A program made the position numbers and the translations under genes. Below the pieces are notes generated by a model. The model ran no database searches, was not told the origin of the DNA, and saw nothing but the letters and a program-made list of their open reading frames with translations. From Luteococcus sp048595755 (GTDB taxonomy: Bacteria > Actinomycetota > Actinomycetes > Propionibacteriales > Propionibacteriaceae), in contig NZ_CP184360.1 of assembly GCF_048595755.1 (NCBI RefSeq), positions 2,232,001 through 2,296,000 of the forward strand: a DNA stretch of 64,000 nt, in the 5' to 3' direction. Below, in pieces: positions 22,642 to 31,354 of the stretch (positions are counted from its first letter, which is position 1; every line of letters starts with the position of its first letter).

Positions 22642-22905
22642 TCAGGCGTCAGGATCGTCCTTGCCGCCGCCCTTGAGGGATTCCCAGATCTCCTTGCATT
22701 CCGGGCAGACCGGGAACTTCTCGGGATTGCGGCTGGGAACCCAGACCTTGCCACACAGGGCCACCACCGGGGTGCCCATCACCATCGCCTCGGTGAGCTT
22801 TGCCTTGGGGACGTAGTGGCTGAACCGTTCCTGGCCGCCCGCCTCCATGTCCTGGGTGCGCTCGTCGATGACCGTCTGCGAACCGGGTGCCAGCTGTTGA
22901 CTCAT
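22642..22905 (-). CDS. DUF3039 family protein
   Basis: 87 aa with H30, C51, C67 and C70 (ALCGKVWVPSRN...PVCPECKEIW) arranged as a likely zinc site, matching the actinobacterial DUF3039 family of unknown function. The minus-strand ATG at 22905 follows TAGAAT by 7 bases, a leaderless-type promoter. The open frame extends 33 bases further but has no family similarity there. Confidence 0.88.
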   Translation of the reverse strand: MSQQLAPGSQTVIDERTQDMEAGGQERFSHYVPKAKLTEAMVMGTPVVALCGKVWVPSRNPEKFPVCPECKEIWESLKGGGKDDPDA

Positions 22906-22912
22906 GTCGGCA

Positions 22913-22918
22913 ATTCTA
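22913..22918 (-). promoter_or_regulatory. Leaderless-type -10 box of the DUF3039 gene
   Basis: On the minus strand TAGAAT, matching the consensus at five of six positions, lies 7 bases before the ATG at 22905 with no ribosome site between them. Confidence 0.55.
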
Positions 22919-23004
22919 GGCAGGCAATGGCCTGGCACCAGTGCTTGGACGTTCGCCCGTGGGGCAATTCGCCTGCCGGCCCGAACGGATGGTGGGATGA
23001 GCGG

Positions 23005-24351
23005 GTGGAAGGACGGCGAGCGCTACTGGTGGGCCTGTTGGCCGGGGTGCTGTGCGTGGCCTTCGAGACCGTCGCGGTGGCCACGGCCATGCCCGCCGCC
23101 GCGCAACAGCTGGGGCAGGTGCACCTCTATGCTTGGACCTTCACGCTGTTCGTCCTGGGCATGATCTTCTCGACCGCGGTGGCCGGCCGGATGAGCGACC
23201 GGCTGGGGCCGGTCAAGCCACTCGCGCTGGGAGGCGCACTCTTCCTCCTGGGCCTGGTCCTGGCGGGGGCGGCCACGAGCATGCCCCTGCTGGTGGCGGC
23301 CCGCTTCCTACAGGGGCTCGGCGGTGGCGCACTCAACCTGTGCCTGATGGTGGTGATCGCGACGGCCTTCGAGGAAGCCGAACGCGCGTCGATCATGACC
23401 TGGTTCAGCGTGTGTTGGGTGATGCCGGCCTTCCTGGGGCCGCCCGTCGCGGCCGCCATCACCCACCGTTTCGGTTGGCACTGGGTCTTCTGGGGCCTGG
23501 TCCCCGCGCTGCTGGGCGCGGCGGTGCTGGCGGCGCGCCCCTTGGCCGGCCTGGCCCGCAAACCCGTCGACGCCCAGCCGGACACGGATCCGGTGCCGCT
23601 GTGGGCAGCCCTGGTGGCCGCACTGGCCGTGGCCGGGCTCCAGCTGGCCGGCCACTGGATGGGCTGGCGCGGGGGCGTCCTGGCGCTGGCCAGCCTGGCC
23701 GCGCTGGTGGGGGCGGTGCCGCGCCTGATGCCCCCGGGCTTCCTGCGGATGGGGGCCGGGCTGTCCGCGGTGGTGTGGACCCGGGCCTGCCAGGCAGGCG
23801 CCTTCTTCGGGGCCGAGACCTTCCTCCCGCTCAGCCTGGTACAGCTGCGGGGACTGTCACTGTTCCACGCAGGCTTGGCCCTCACCATCGGATCGGTGGG
23901 GTGGACGGTCGGCTCCTGGGTACAGGCGCGCCCCTGGCTGCGACTGCGACGAGACCAGATCATCGGGCTCGGGATGGCGTGCACCCTGGTGGGGCTGGTG
24001 GGCATCGCGGTGGGTACCTTCCATCCCGACGGCACCCTGGCGGTCGCCGCGCTCGGATGGACCATCGCAGGCTTCGGGATGGGGCTGTCGGTGGCGAGCA
24101 GTTCGCTGGCGGTCATGGCGCTGTCGAGCCGCGCGCGACTGGGGCGCAATACCTCGTCACTGCAGACCGCCGAGGGACTGGGCAATTCCTTGGTGGCGGG
24201 ACTGGCGGGCACGATCTTCCACACGCTGGCCACCCGGGGCTCCGACGAGCAGACCTTCGGATGGATCTTCGCCGCGGCTGCCGTGGTCATGGTGCTCGGC
24301 ATGGTGGCCGCCGTCAGGATCGGGCCGGTACGCAATGTGAATGCGCAATGA
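23005..24351 (+). CDS. Major facilitator superfamily transporter
   Basis: 448 aa with about 12 or more hydrophobic helices. The MFS loop motif GRMSDRLGPVKPLALGG (about 60-76) follows the second helix, and RFLQGLGGGALNLCL resembles motif B/C of drug/H+ antiporters. It is probably an inner-membrane efflux carrier; substrate unknown. The open frame begins at 22816, but the first start giving a membrane protein without a soluble lead is GTG at 23005. Its promoter region overlaps that of the divergent DUF3039 gene. Confidence 0.82.
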   Translation: MEGRRALLVGLLAGVLCVAFETVAVATAMPAAAQQLGQVHLYAWTFTLFVLGMIFSTAVAGRMSDRLGPVKPLALGGALFLLGLVLAGAATSMPLLVAARFLQGLGGGALNLCLMVVIATAFEEAERASIMTWFSVCWVMPAFLGPPVAAAITHRFGWHWVFWGLVPALLGAAVLAARPLAGLARKPVDAQPDTDPVPLWAALVAALAVAGLQLAGHWMGWRGGVLALASLAALVGAVPRLMPPGFLRMGAGLSAVVWTRACQAGAFFGAETFLPLSLVQLRGLSLFHAGLALTIGSVGWTVGSWVQARPWLRLRRDQIIGLGMACTLVGLVGIAVGTFHPDGTLAVAALGWTIAGFGMGLSVASSSLAVMALSSRARLGRNTSSLQTAEGLGNSLVAGLAGTIFHTLATRGSDEQTFGWIFAAAAVVMVLGMVAAVRIGPVRNVNAQ

Positions 24352-24383
24352 CCACCCCTTGCCTGCCATGAGATATTGGGATC

Positions 24384-25214
24384 GTGACTTCGACAAATCC
24401 GCCGATGGACTGGTACCCCGACCCCGCTGACCCCACGCGCGAGCGCTACTGGGACGGTGAGCGCTGGACGCACAACACGCGTGCCGCACAGCAGGCGCCG
24501 CTGGCCCCGACCCAGCCCGTGGCGGATCCGTGGAGCGCCCAGGACGGTCCGGCCCAGCCCGGACAAGCAGACTATGGTCCCTACCAGGGCGCTGCGCCGC
24601 AGCAGGGCAACCCCTACCAGGCCAATCCCTATGCCACTGGCCCGTACTCGCAGTACGACGCCGGTGGGGCCGGCAAGCAGACCCACACCGCCGACGGCGT
24701 GCCGCTGGCCAGCTGGGGCAGCCGCGTCATCGCCTACCTGCTGGACGGCCTGATCCTGGGCGCCCTCACCATCCTCTTGGGCTGGAACTTCTGGCAGCGC
24801 GCCTACCAGGGCTACATGGACTTCGTCGACGACATGATGGCCCAGGCCTCCGGCGGGGGCACCATGCCGCCGCCCGACGTCGCCACCCTGGAGAAGTACG
24901 ACATCATGGGCCCGATGTATGCGCTGCAGGCGATCTCGCTGGTGGTGATGCTGGGTTACCTGGTGCTGTGCTGGAAGTTCATGGGCGCCACCCTTGGGCA
25001 GCGTCTGATGGGACTGCGCGTGGTCCCCGTCGATCGCGGCCAGGCGCCTCGCCCGCTGGGATGGGGCGCGACGCTGGTGCGCGCCCTGGTCTTCAGCTTC
25101 AGCGGTCTGCTGTGGTTCGTGCAGCTGATCAGCTTCGTGATGCCGCTGTTCACCCGTCGCCGTCAGACCCTGCATGACATGGCCGCCCGCACCCAGGTGG
25201 TCAAGGGCCGGTGA
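24384..25214 (+). CDS. RDD-family membrane protein with N-terminal DUF2510 motif
   Basis: 276 aa. Residues 9-27 (WYPDPADPTRERYWDGERW) are a DUF2510 module; then comes a Pro/Gln-rich linker to about 100 and an RDD domain (SWGSRVIAYLLDGLILGAL... GQRLMGLRVVPVD... MPLFTRRRQTLHDMAARTQVV) with three or four helices. RDD proteins are membrane proteins of varied or unknown role. GTG start at 24384. The next gene, with the same architecture, starts in a GTGA overlap, suggesting a duplicated pair that may work together. Confidence 0.85.
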   Translation: MTSTNPPMDWYPDPADPTRERYWDGERWTHNTRAAQQAPLAPTQPVADPWSAQDGPAQPGQADYGPYQGAAPQQGNPYQANPYATGPYSQYDAGGAGKQTHTADGVPLASWGSRVIAYLLDGLILGALTILLGWNFWQRAYQGYMDFVDDMMAQASGGGTMPPPDVATLEKYDIMGPMYALQAISLVVMLGYLVLCWKFMGATLGQRLMGLRVVPVDRGQAPRPLGWGATLVRALVFSFSGLLWFVQLISFVMPLFTRRRQTLHDMAARTQVVKGR

Positions 25215-25858
25215 CCCAGCCCGTCGCCGGCTGGTACCCAGACCCCCTGGGAGCCGCGCCGCTGCGTTGGTGGGACGGGAGTGCCTGGAGTGGCCACGTC
25301 ACCACACCACTCCGCACCCGCCTGGCCCACTGGATCGAGCGGGTGCGCGCCTACCTGTTGGACGCGATGCCGTTGTGGCTCGTCTCGCTGGTGCTCTTCG
25401 ACAGTTGGCACCAGCCCTTCCTCAACGAACTGGTGGGGATCCTGCGGGTCTCGTACATGACCCAGGGCGGCCAACTGCCCGGTCTGCAGGACTGGTGGAG
25501 TTACGGGCTGGTGCAGATGTGGTTCATCACCGCGCTGCCCGGCGTGGGGCTGCGGGTCTGCTACGACGTGATCACGATGGTCTGGAAGGGCGGAACCCTC
25601 GGAAAGCTCAACGGCCAGCTGCGGGTGGCGCCCCAGGGCGTGTGGCAGGATCCCACCCGCTGGAGCCCCGATCACGGTTTGCCGTGGCAGCGTGCCCTGG
25701 TGCGCAGTCTGGTGCACCGACTGCTGGCGATCACCGGCATCGGTTTCCTGGTCTGCGTGCTGTGGCCGCTGGCCGATCCGGCTCGACGCAGCTTGGCTGA
25801 TCTGCTGGCCGGCACACAGGTTGTCTCTGTGGGCGATACAGCCCACTGGGCCAGCTAG
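25211..25858 (+). CDS. Second RDD-family protein with DUF2510 motif
   Basis: 215 aa with a DUF2510 motif at 8-21 (WYPDPLGAAPLRWWDG) and a diverged RDD-like region (YLLDAMPLWLVSLVLF... GGTLGKLNGQLRVAP... LADPARRSLADLLAGTQVV). The linker is much shorter than in the upstream paralogue. The GTG start overlaps the upstream stop by 4 bases. Function unknown. Confidence 0.8.
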   Translation: MTQPVAGWYPDPLGAAPLRWWDGSAWSGHVTTPLRTRLAHWIERVRAYLLDAMPLWLVSLVLFDSWHQPFLNELVGILRVSYMTQGGQLPGLQDWWSYGLVQMWFITALPGVGLRVCYDVITMVWKGGTLGKLNGQLRVAPQGVWQDPTRWSPDHGLPWQRALVRSLVHRLLAITGIGFLVCVLWPLADPARRSLADLLAGTQVVSVGDTAHWAS

Positions 25859-25906
25859 GCTGTTCGCGATCCCTCTACCAACGTCGACGAATCGGGAACC
25901 CCCACG

Positions 25907-28054
25907 ATGGCCTTGAACGATCCGCTGCTCGCCGAACTCGCCGACCATTTCGGCATCGCCTCGGAATTCTGGGACTGGAAGGGTCGTGAGACCCAGATCA
26001 GTGACGAGACCGTGATCGCGGTGTTGAAGGCGCTCGAGATCGACGCCTCGACCCCCGAGAAGGCCCAGGCGGCGGTGGAGGAGCTGCGCCTGCGCCCCTG
26101 GCGCCGCAAGCTGCCCGCCTGCGTCGTGCTCGAGCAGGGCCAGCCCGGCTGGGTCAACGTCCACGTCAATTCCGGTGCCGATGCCCACCTCTACGTTCGG
26201 TTGGAGAACGGGGAGCACCGCGAGACCTGGCAGGCCACCAATGACGCCCCCGATCGTGAGATCGACGGCGCCTGGATCGGCGAGGCCACCTTCCAGCTGC
26301 CAGCAGACCTTCCCCTGGGCTACCACCGCCTGGTCCTGCGCAGCCAGGACGTCGAGGTGGAGTCCAGCCTGATCATCACCCCGAGCTTCCTCGGGCTCCC
26401 GGCGAGCATGAATGATCGACGCATCTGGGGCTACGCGACGCAGCTGTACAGCGTGCGCTCCCGCGAGTCCTGGGGGGTGGGTGACCTGACCGACCTGGCG
26501 GACCTGTCGGTGTGGTCTGCCACCCAGCAGTTCGCCGGTTACGTCTTGGTGAATCCGCTGCACGCCGCCCAGCCCCAGCCGCCCTTGGAGCCGTCGCCCT
26601 ACCTGCCCACCAGCCGGATGTACGTCAACCCGCTCTACATCCGTCCCGAGGCGATCCAGGAGTACGCGACGCTGGGCGAGTCCGAGCGCAAGAAGATCGC
26701 CAAGCTGCGCAAGAAGCTGGGCAAGGTGCTCGACGGCGTCGACGAGATCCGACGCAATGACTCCTGGACGGCCAAGGCCGCGGCGCTGGAGATCATCTTC
26801 GCCGCGGGCCGCAAGCCCGCACGCGAGATGGCCTTCAATGACTTCGTGCGCCGGGAGGGACGCCAGCTGCGCGACTTCGCCACCTGGTGTGCCCTCTACG
26901 AGGTGCACGGATCTGACTGGCGCACCTGGCCCGCCGAGCTGCAACGACCCACCTCTCCCGAGGTGGCCGAGTTCTACCGCCAGAACCAGACCCGGATCAG
27001 GTTCTACAAGTGGCTGCAGTGGGTTGCCGAGACCCAGCTGTCCGACACCCAGCAGGCGGCGCGCGATGCGGGCATGCCGATCGGCATCGTCAGCGACCTG
27101 GCCGTCGGCGTGAACGCCTCCGGCGCCGAGACGTGGATGCTCTCCGACGTCTTCGCGCAGGGCTGCACCGTGGGCGCCCCGCCGGATGCCTACAGCCAGT
27201 TGGGCCAGGACTGGGGGCAGCCCCCGTGGCGACCCGACCGGCTGGCCGAGCTGGGCTATGCCCCCTTCCGTCAGATGGTGCAGGGTGTGTTGCGCCACGC
27301 CGGCGGGGTGCGCGTGGACCACATCATCGGCCTCTTCCGGCTCTGGTGGGTTCCCGAGGGGAAGACCGCCAAGGACGGCACCTATGTTCGCTACGACCAT
27401 GACGCCCTGATCGGGATCCTCGCGCTGGAGGCCCACCGCGCCCAGGCCCTGGTGATCGGCGAGGATCTGGGCACCGTGCAGCCCTGGGTGCGCGAGTACC
27501 TGAGCCGTCGCGGCATCCTGGGCACCTCGGTGATGTGGTTCGAGCAGGACGAGAACGGCCCCACCCCGCCCGAGAACTGGCGCGAGTACGCCATGAGCTC
27601 GGTCACCACGCATGACCTGCCGCCCACCACCGGCTACCTGGCCGGCGACCACATCCGGCTGCGCGACCAGCTGGGGATGCTCACCGAGAGCCTGGAGGAC
27701 GAGCTGGCGGGCGGTCGTGCCGAACAGCAGGCGATGCTGGAGGCGCTGCGCAACCACGGGGCCCTCTCGCAGGAGGACTTCGAGACCCGCGACGTCGAAC
27801 AGATCGTGCTGGCCATGCACCGCATGCTCACTTGGACCCCGTCGAAGGTGCTCAATGCCGCGCTGGTGGACGCGGTGGGGGATCGCCGCACCCAGAACCA
27901 GCCCGGCACCATCGACGAATACCCCAACTGGCGCGTCCCGCTGTCGGCACCCGACGGCAGCCCCATGCTGCTGGAGGACGTCTTCACCAGCGAGCGCGCC
28001 AGCCGGCTCGCCGCCGTGATGAACGGCTACAGCCAGCTGCCCGAGAAGCGCTGA
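25907..28054 (+). CDS. malQ: 4-alpha-glucanotransferase
   Basis: 715-aa GH77 enzyme that transfers alpha-1,4-glucan segments during maltodextrin and glycogen metabolism. After a roughly 150-residue N-terminal domain, typical of actinobacterial MalQ, comes the catalytic barrel. Landmarks are GIVSDLAVGVNASGAETW (nucleophile Asp), RVDHIIGLFRLWW, VIGEDLGTV (acid/base Glu) and TTHDLPPTTGYLAG. It stands alone here and is convergent with pncA, with only 4 bases between stops and no obvious terminator. Confidence 0.95.
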   Translation: MALNDPLLAELADHFGIASEFWDWKGRETQISDETVIAVLKALEIDASTPEKAQAAVEELRLRPWRRKLPACVVLEQGQPGWVNVHVNSGADAHLYVRLENGEHRETWQATNDAPDREIDGAWIGEATFQLPADLPLGYHRLVLRSQDVEVESSLIITPSFLGLPASMNDRRIWGYATQLYSVRSRESWGVGDLTDLADLSVWSATQQFAGYVLVNPLHAAQPQPPLEPSPYLPTSRMYVNPLYIRPEAIQEYATLGESERKKIAKLRKKLGKVLDGVDEIRRNDSWTAKAAALEIIFAAGRKPAREMAFNDFVRREGRQLRDFATWCALYEVHGSDWRTWPAELQRPTSPEVAEFYRQNQTRIRFYKWLQWVAETQLSDTQQAARDAGMPIGIVSDLAVGVNASGAETWMLSDVFAQGCTVGAPPDAYSQLGQDWGQPPWRPDRLAELGYAPFRQMVQGVLRHAGGVRVDHIIGLFRLWWVPEGKTAKDGTYVRYDHDALIGILALEAHRAQALVIGEDLGTVQPWVREYLSRRGILGTSVMWFEQDENGPTPPENWREYAMSSVTTHDLPPTTGYLAGDHIRLRDQLGMLTESLEDELAGGRAEQQAMLEALRNHGALSQEDFETRDVEQIVLAMHRMLTWTPSKVLNAALVDAVGDRRTQNQPGTIDEYPNWRVPLSAPDGSPMLLEDVFTSERASRLAAVMNGYSQLPEKR

Positions 28055-28058
28055 CCCT

Positions 28059-28625
28059 TCAGCGGATCCGGACGTCGTTCTCCGCGAACTCGTCGCGCAC
28101 GCGCTGCAGGTTGCCGGGATCCACTGCGGCGGTGAGTTCGCCGATCACGGTGGTGGTGAAGCCCTCGGCGGCGGCGTCCAGGGCGGTGGCGCGGACGCAG
28201 TGGTCGGTGGCGATGCCGACCACGTCCACATGGCTCACCTTGTGCCGCACCAGCCAGTCGACCAGGGTCTCGCCGTCCTCGTGACCGCCGATGCTGCCCT
28301 CGAAGGCCGAGTAGGCGGCGCTGTAGGAGCCCTTGTCGAAGACCGCATCGAAGTCGAAGTCGGCGAGCGCGGGGTGGAAGTCCTGGCCCGGGGTGCCCAC
28401 CACGCAGTGCGGGGGCCAGGAGTCGACGAAGTCGGGGGTGCTGCTGAAGTGCGCGCCGGGATCGATGTGGTGGTCACGGCTGGCGACCACGCAGCCGTAG
28501 CCACCTCGTTCGTCCGAGAGCAGCTCTGCCACCTTGCGTGCCACGGCCTGGCCACCGTCCACGCCCAGGGCACCTCCCTCGCAGAAGTCGTTCTGGACGT
28601 CGACGACGATCAGTGCGGTGAACAT
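28059..28625 (-). CDS. pncA: Nicotinamidase
   Basis: 188-aa isochorismatase-fold hydrolase converting nicotinamide to nicotinate. The catalytic triad D9, K98 and C143 and metal ligands D51, H53, H59 and H73 are all present. It is the second gene of an operon with pncB (14-base gap), giving a two-step nicotinamide salvage unit. GAAAGG precedes the ATG at a suitable distance. Confidence 0.94.
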   Translation of the reverse strand: MFTALIVVDVQNDFCEGGALGVDGGQAVARKVAELLSDERGGYGCVVASRDHHIDPGAHFSSTPDFVDSWPPHCVVGTPGQDFHPALADFDFDAVFDKGSYSAAYSAFEGSIGGHEDGETLVDWLVRHKVSHVDVVGIATDHCVRATALDAAAEGFTTTVIGELTAAVDPGNLQRVRDEFAENDVRIR

Positions 28626-28639
28626 GGTGCGCCTTTCGC

Positions 28640-29992
28640 TCAGATGTTGCGGGGGATCACCGAGTGCAGGTAGGGGTTGTAGGCCTCGTCGCCCTCGGAA
28701 TTCAGGATGATCGTGGGGATGGAGGGCTCGCCGCGGCTCACGCGCAGGGCCGCGACGGGAAGCTCGGCCCGGGACTTCTCGTGGCGTTCACGCGCGGCCT
28801 CGATGGGCTCACGTCCCACCACCTCGCCGTCCTGGACCAGCGGGACCATCAGCTGGCGATCATTGTGGTCTCCGGTGGGCGGGGTGCCGATGCCGACGAT
28901 CTCGGCCTCGGCGACGCCGCGTTCGTCGAAGCGCCGCATCGCGAACTTGCGCCCGCCCACGGTGTTCTTGTTGGCCGACTTCTTGGCAACCGGGTAGAGC
29001 TGCGCGTCGGCGGCATCGCTGTCTCCGCGGGCCACGAGCTTGTAGACGAAGCCACAGGTGGGGTGACCCGATCCGGTCACCACGCTGGTGCCCACACCGA
29101 AGCCGTCGACCGGCGCACCGCGCAGCGCGGCGATCTGCCACTCGTCCAGATCGCTGGTGACGATGATCTTGGTCTCGGTGGCGCCCAGGTCGTCGAGCAG
29201 GTCACGCATCTGGCGGGCGACGATGGCGTGGTCGCCGGAGTCCAGACGAATGGCCCCCAGCCGCCCCTCGGTGAGCCTCACCCCGGTGCGGACGGCCTCC
29301 TCCAGGTCATAGGTGTCCACCAGCAGCGTGGTCTCCTCGCCCAAGGCGGCGAGCTGTGCCTTGAAGGCCTCCTCCTCACTGTCGTGCAGCAAGGTGAAGG
29401 AATGCGCGGCGGTACCGCCGGTGGGCACCCCCCACCGCTTGCCGGCCTCCAGGTTGGAGCTGGAGGCGAAGCCGGCCACGTAGGCGGCCCGGGCGGCGGC
29501 GACGGCGGCCTGCTCCTGGGCGCGACGCGAGCCCATCTCGATGCAGGGCCGCCCCTCGGCCATCGCGGTCATCCGGCTGGCGGCCGAGGCGATCGCGGAG
29601 TCGTGGTTGTAGATGCTCAGCAGCAGGGTCTCCAGCACGCAGGCCTCGGCGAAGCTGCCCTCGACGCGCAGCAGGGGAGCGCCGGGGAAGTACATCTCTC
29701 CCTCGGGATAACCCCACATGTTGCCGGTGAAGCGGTAGTCGCGAAGCCAGGTGGCCAATTCCTCGTTGACCACGTCCTTCTCCAGGAGCCAGTCGACGGT
29801 CTCGTCGTCGAAGGTGAACTCCTCCAGCGCGTCGAGCATGCGCCCGACGCCGGCCACGACGCCATAGCGGCGGCCCTCGGGGAGTCGGCGCGGGAAGAGC
29901 TCGAAGATGCTGCGCCGGAAGGCGGTGTCCGCGCGCATGGCGGCCCGGATCATGGTCAGCTCGTAGTGGTCGGTGAGCAGCGCGGTGGTCAT
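28640..29992 (-). CDS. pncB: Nicotinate phosphoribosyltransferase
   Basis: 450 aa making nicotinate mononucleotide from nicotinate and PRPP. TDHYELTMIRAAM at the N-terminus and the phosphate-binding region near GVRLTEGRLGAIRLDSGDHA and IIVTSDLDEWQIAAL are typical. The open frame begins at 30160, but the ATG at 29992 follows TAGGGT by 7 bases and matches the family N-terminus. Co-transcribed with pncA. In mycobacteria a pncB gene is likewise close to clpS. Confidence 0.94.
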   Translation of the reverse strand: MTTALLTDHYELTMIRAAMRADTAFRRSIFELFPRRLPEGRRYGVVAGVGRMLDALEEFTFDDETVDWLLEKDVVNEELATWLRDYRFTGNMWGYPEGEMYFPGAPLLRVEGSFAEACVLETLLLSIYNHDSAIASAASRMTAMAEGRPCIEMGSRRAQEQAAVAAARAAYVAGFASSSNLEAGKRWGVPTGGTAAHSFTLLHDSEEEAFKAQLAALGEETTLLVDTYDLEEAVRTGVRLTEGRLGAIRLDSGDHAIVARQMRDLLDDLGATETKIIVTSDLDEWQIAALRGAPVDGFGVGTSVVTGSGHPTCGFVYKLVARGDSDAADAQLYPVAKKSANKNTVGGRKFAMRRFDERGVAEAEIVGIGTPPTGDHNDRQLMVPLVQDGEVVGREPIEAARERHEKSRAELPVAALRVSRGEPSIPTIILNSEGDEAYNPYLHSVIPRNI

Positions 29993-29999
29993 GAAAACG

Positions 30000-30005
30000 A
30001 CCCTA
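30000..30005 (-). promoter_or_regulatory. Leaderless-type -10 box of pncB
   Basis: TAGGGT on the minus strand lies 7 bases before the pncB ATG with no ribosome site. It fixes the start at 29992. Confidence 0.5.
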
Positions 30006-30048
30006 TTGGACGATCGAGCCCGGCAACAGCTTCTCCCTGTGGTCAGTT

Positions 30049-30146
30049 CGACGTGTGCAGTCATCCGCGCACGCGGTACTTCCCGTGGCACGCGTTGCAT
30101 CGCGTGCAGATGGCAGCTCGACGTGCGCGGATGACTGCGCACGTCG
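30049..30146. repeat. Long inverted repeat upstream of pncB
   Basis: Two 25-base arms, 30049-30073 and 30122-30146, are complementary at 24 of 25 positions. The 48-base centre holds a second hairpin, GCACGCG (30088-30094) / CGCGTGC (30101-30107). The element fills most of the 177-base gap between pncB and the membrane-protein gene. It could terminate the upstream transcript, regulate pncB, or be a small mobile or REP-like element. Confidence 0.8.
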
Positions 30147-30169
30147 GAGCGACCGCCCATTGCTCCTGG

Positions 30170-30889
30170 TCAGCGGGCGAACCAGAGCGGGATGGCGCTG
30201 AGGAGCCCCAGACCGACGGCGCTGATCACGAAGATCCAGCTGGCGGCACGGGCGATCGCGGGATTCATCGGTCGTCGGGTGCGTGGGTCGATGATCAGGT
30301 CTTGCTCGGTGTCGATCGTGTGGCGCATCCTCATCACGGAGGCCGCAAGCGCCACGAGGCAGACGACCGCCGCGAGCCACAGCGGCACGCGGAAGGCGGT
30401 GACGTCGAGCAAGACCTGGGTCATCGTCAACAGTGTGATGCCGCCACCGAGGATCAGGGCGGCGTTGATCCACCGCTGCATGATGGCCCGCAGCACGCCC
30501 GGTACCCGCGCCAGCAGCACGACGACCACGGCCATCAGCGCCAGCGTGGCGATGTCGCCCCATTTCACGGCCACGGGCTCGTGGGTGAACAGGGCCAGCA
30601 CGATGCCGGGCACCAGGTAGAGACCCACCAGGCCGATCGCGATGGGGGACATCAGGCACACCGACTGTGCGGGGGCGGTGTGGGCGATCTGGCCGGCCGG
30701 GAACTCCAGGGCGCGGGCGTACTCGCGTGGGTGCCCGAAGGCCTCGCTGGCGCTCTCGCCGGATTCGGCGCAGTGCGTCTCGACGGCCGCGACGGCGTCG
30801 CCGATGGCGGGGCCGCGCACATTGCGCAGCCGCAGCTCGATGATCATCTCGTCGAGCCACTGCTTGTCGGTGAGCTGCTTGGCGGTCAT
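30170..30889 (-). CDS. Membrane protein partner of PadR (HAAS/DUF1700-like)
   Basis: 239 aa. The N-terminal 70 residues are helical and soluble (LTDKQWLDEMIIELRLRNVRG... FGHPREYARAL), the pattern of HAAS/DUF1700 domains commonly encoded after PadR regulators. About five hydrophobic helices follow (IAIGLVGLYLVPGIVLALF, IATLALMAVVVVLLA, NAALILGGGITLLTM, VPLWLAAVVCLVALAAS, ASWIFVISAVGLGLLSAIP). The ATG at 30889 sits just after the padR stop. Exact role unknown; probably envelope or stress related. Confidence 0.78.
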   Translation of the reverse strand: MTAKQLTDKQWLDEMIIELRLRNVRGPAIGDAVAAVETHCAESGESASEAFGHPREYARALEFPAGQIAHTAPAQSVCLMSPIAIGLVGLYLVPGIVLALFTHEPVAVKWGDIATLALMAVVVVLLARVPGVLRAIMQRWINAALILGGGITLLTMTQVLLDVTAFRVPLWLAAVVCLVALAASVMRMRHTIDTEQDLIIDPRTRRPMNPAIARAASWIFVISAVGLGLLSAIPLWFAR

Positions 30890-30890
30890 G

Positions 30891-31247
30891 TCAGGCCTCC
30901 GGGTTCTGGTGGGGCTGGTGGGGGTCGATGAAGTTGCTGGTGTGTTCGCAGAAGGCGCGCCACAGGGGAGCCTGCTCGGCATAGCGAGCCTGGCCCGCCT
31001 CACTGAGGCGGAAGTACTTGCGGCCGGGGCCACCGTCGCCCTCGCGCCACTCGGTCTCGACCAGGCCATTGGTCTCCAGGCGACTGAGCAGGGGATAGAG
31101 GGTGCCGCCCTTGATGTCGCCGAAACCGGCGTCGGCCAGGGCATTGGCGATGGCGTAGCCGTAGGTGGGCCCGTCGGACAGCACGCGCAACACCGCGAGG
31201 GTGAGGGTGCCGCGCAGCCACTCGCTGGGCCAAGGTTGGGTTGCCAT
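30891..31247 (-). CDS. PadR-family transcriptional regulator
   Basis: 118-aa PadR winged-helix protein: LRGTLTLAVLRVLSDGPTYGYAIANAL, GDIKGGTLYPLLSRLETNGLVETEW and GRKYFRLSEAG are the family core. It is probably a repressor of its own operon with the downstream membrane protein, acting at the palindrome 12 bases upstream of its start codon. The effector is unknown. Confidence 0.91.
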   Translation of the reverse strand: MATQPWPSEWLRGTLTLAVLRVLSDGPTYGYAIANALADAGFGDIKGGTLYPLLSRLETNGLVETEWREGDGGPGRKYFRLSEAGQARYAEQAPLWRAFCEHTSNFIDPHQPHQNPEA

Positions 31248-31258
31248 GGCTCAATAGT

Positions 31259-31274
31259 GTCACTACTTAGTGAC
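31259..31274. promoter_or_regulatory. Palindromic operator upstream of padR
   Basis: GTCACTACTTAGTGAC has perfect 7-base arms around a 2-base centre. It lies between a TAGACA -35-like hexamer and the -10 region of padR, ideal for autorepression. A second dyad, CTAGTC-TGTCT-GACTAG (31280-31296), is 5 bases further upstream and overlaps the -35 candidate. Confidence 0.65.
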
Positions 31275-31340
31275 GCTGTCTAGTCTGTCTGACTAGTGGG
31301 GTTTGGCCGCGAGGAATCGCCCCGAAGGTTGCCGAGTGGG

Positions 31341-31346
31341 TAAGAA
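31341..31346 (+). promoter_or_regulatory. Leaderless-type -10 box of clpS
   Basis: TAAGAA(T) lies 8 bases before the ATG at 31355. The earlier ATG at 31346 overlaps this box, so 31355 is the better clpS start. Confidence 0.5.
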
Positions 31347-31354
31347 TGGAGCCC

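Noticed and set aside
25163..27820. An 885-codon minus-strand frame opposite malQ and the second RDD gene
   Set aside because: No recognisable domain, and the plus-strand genes are well supported by family motifs.
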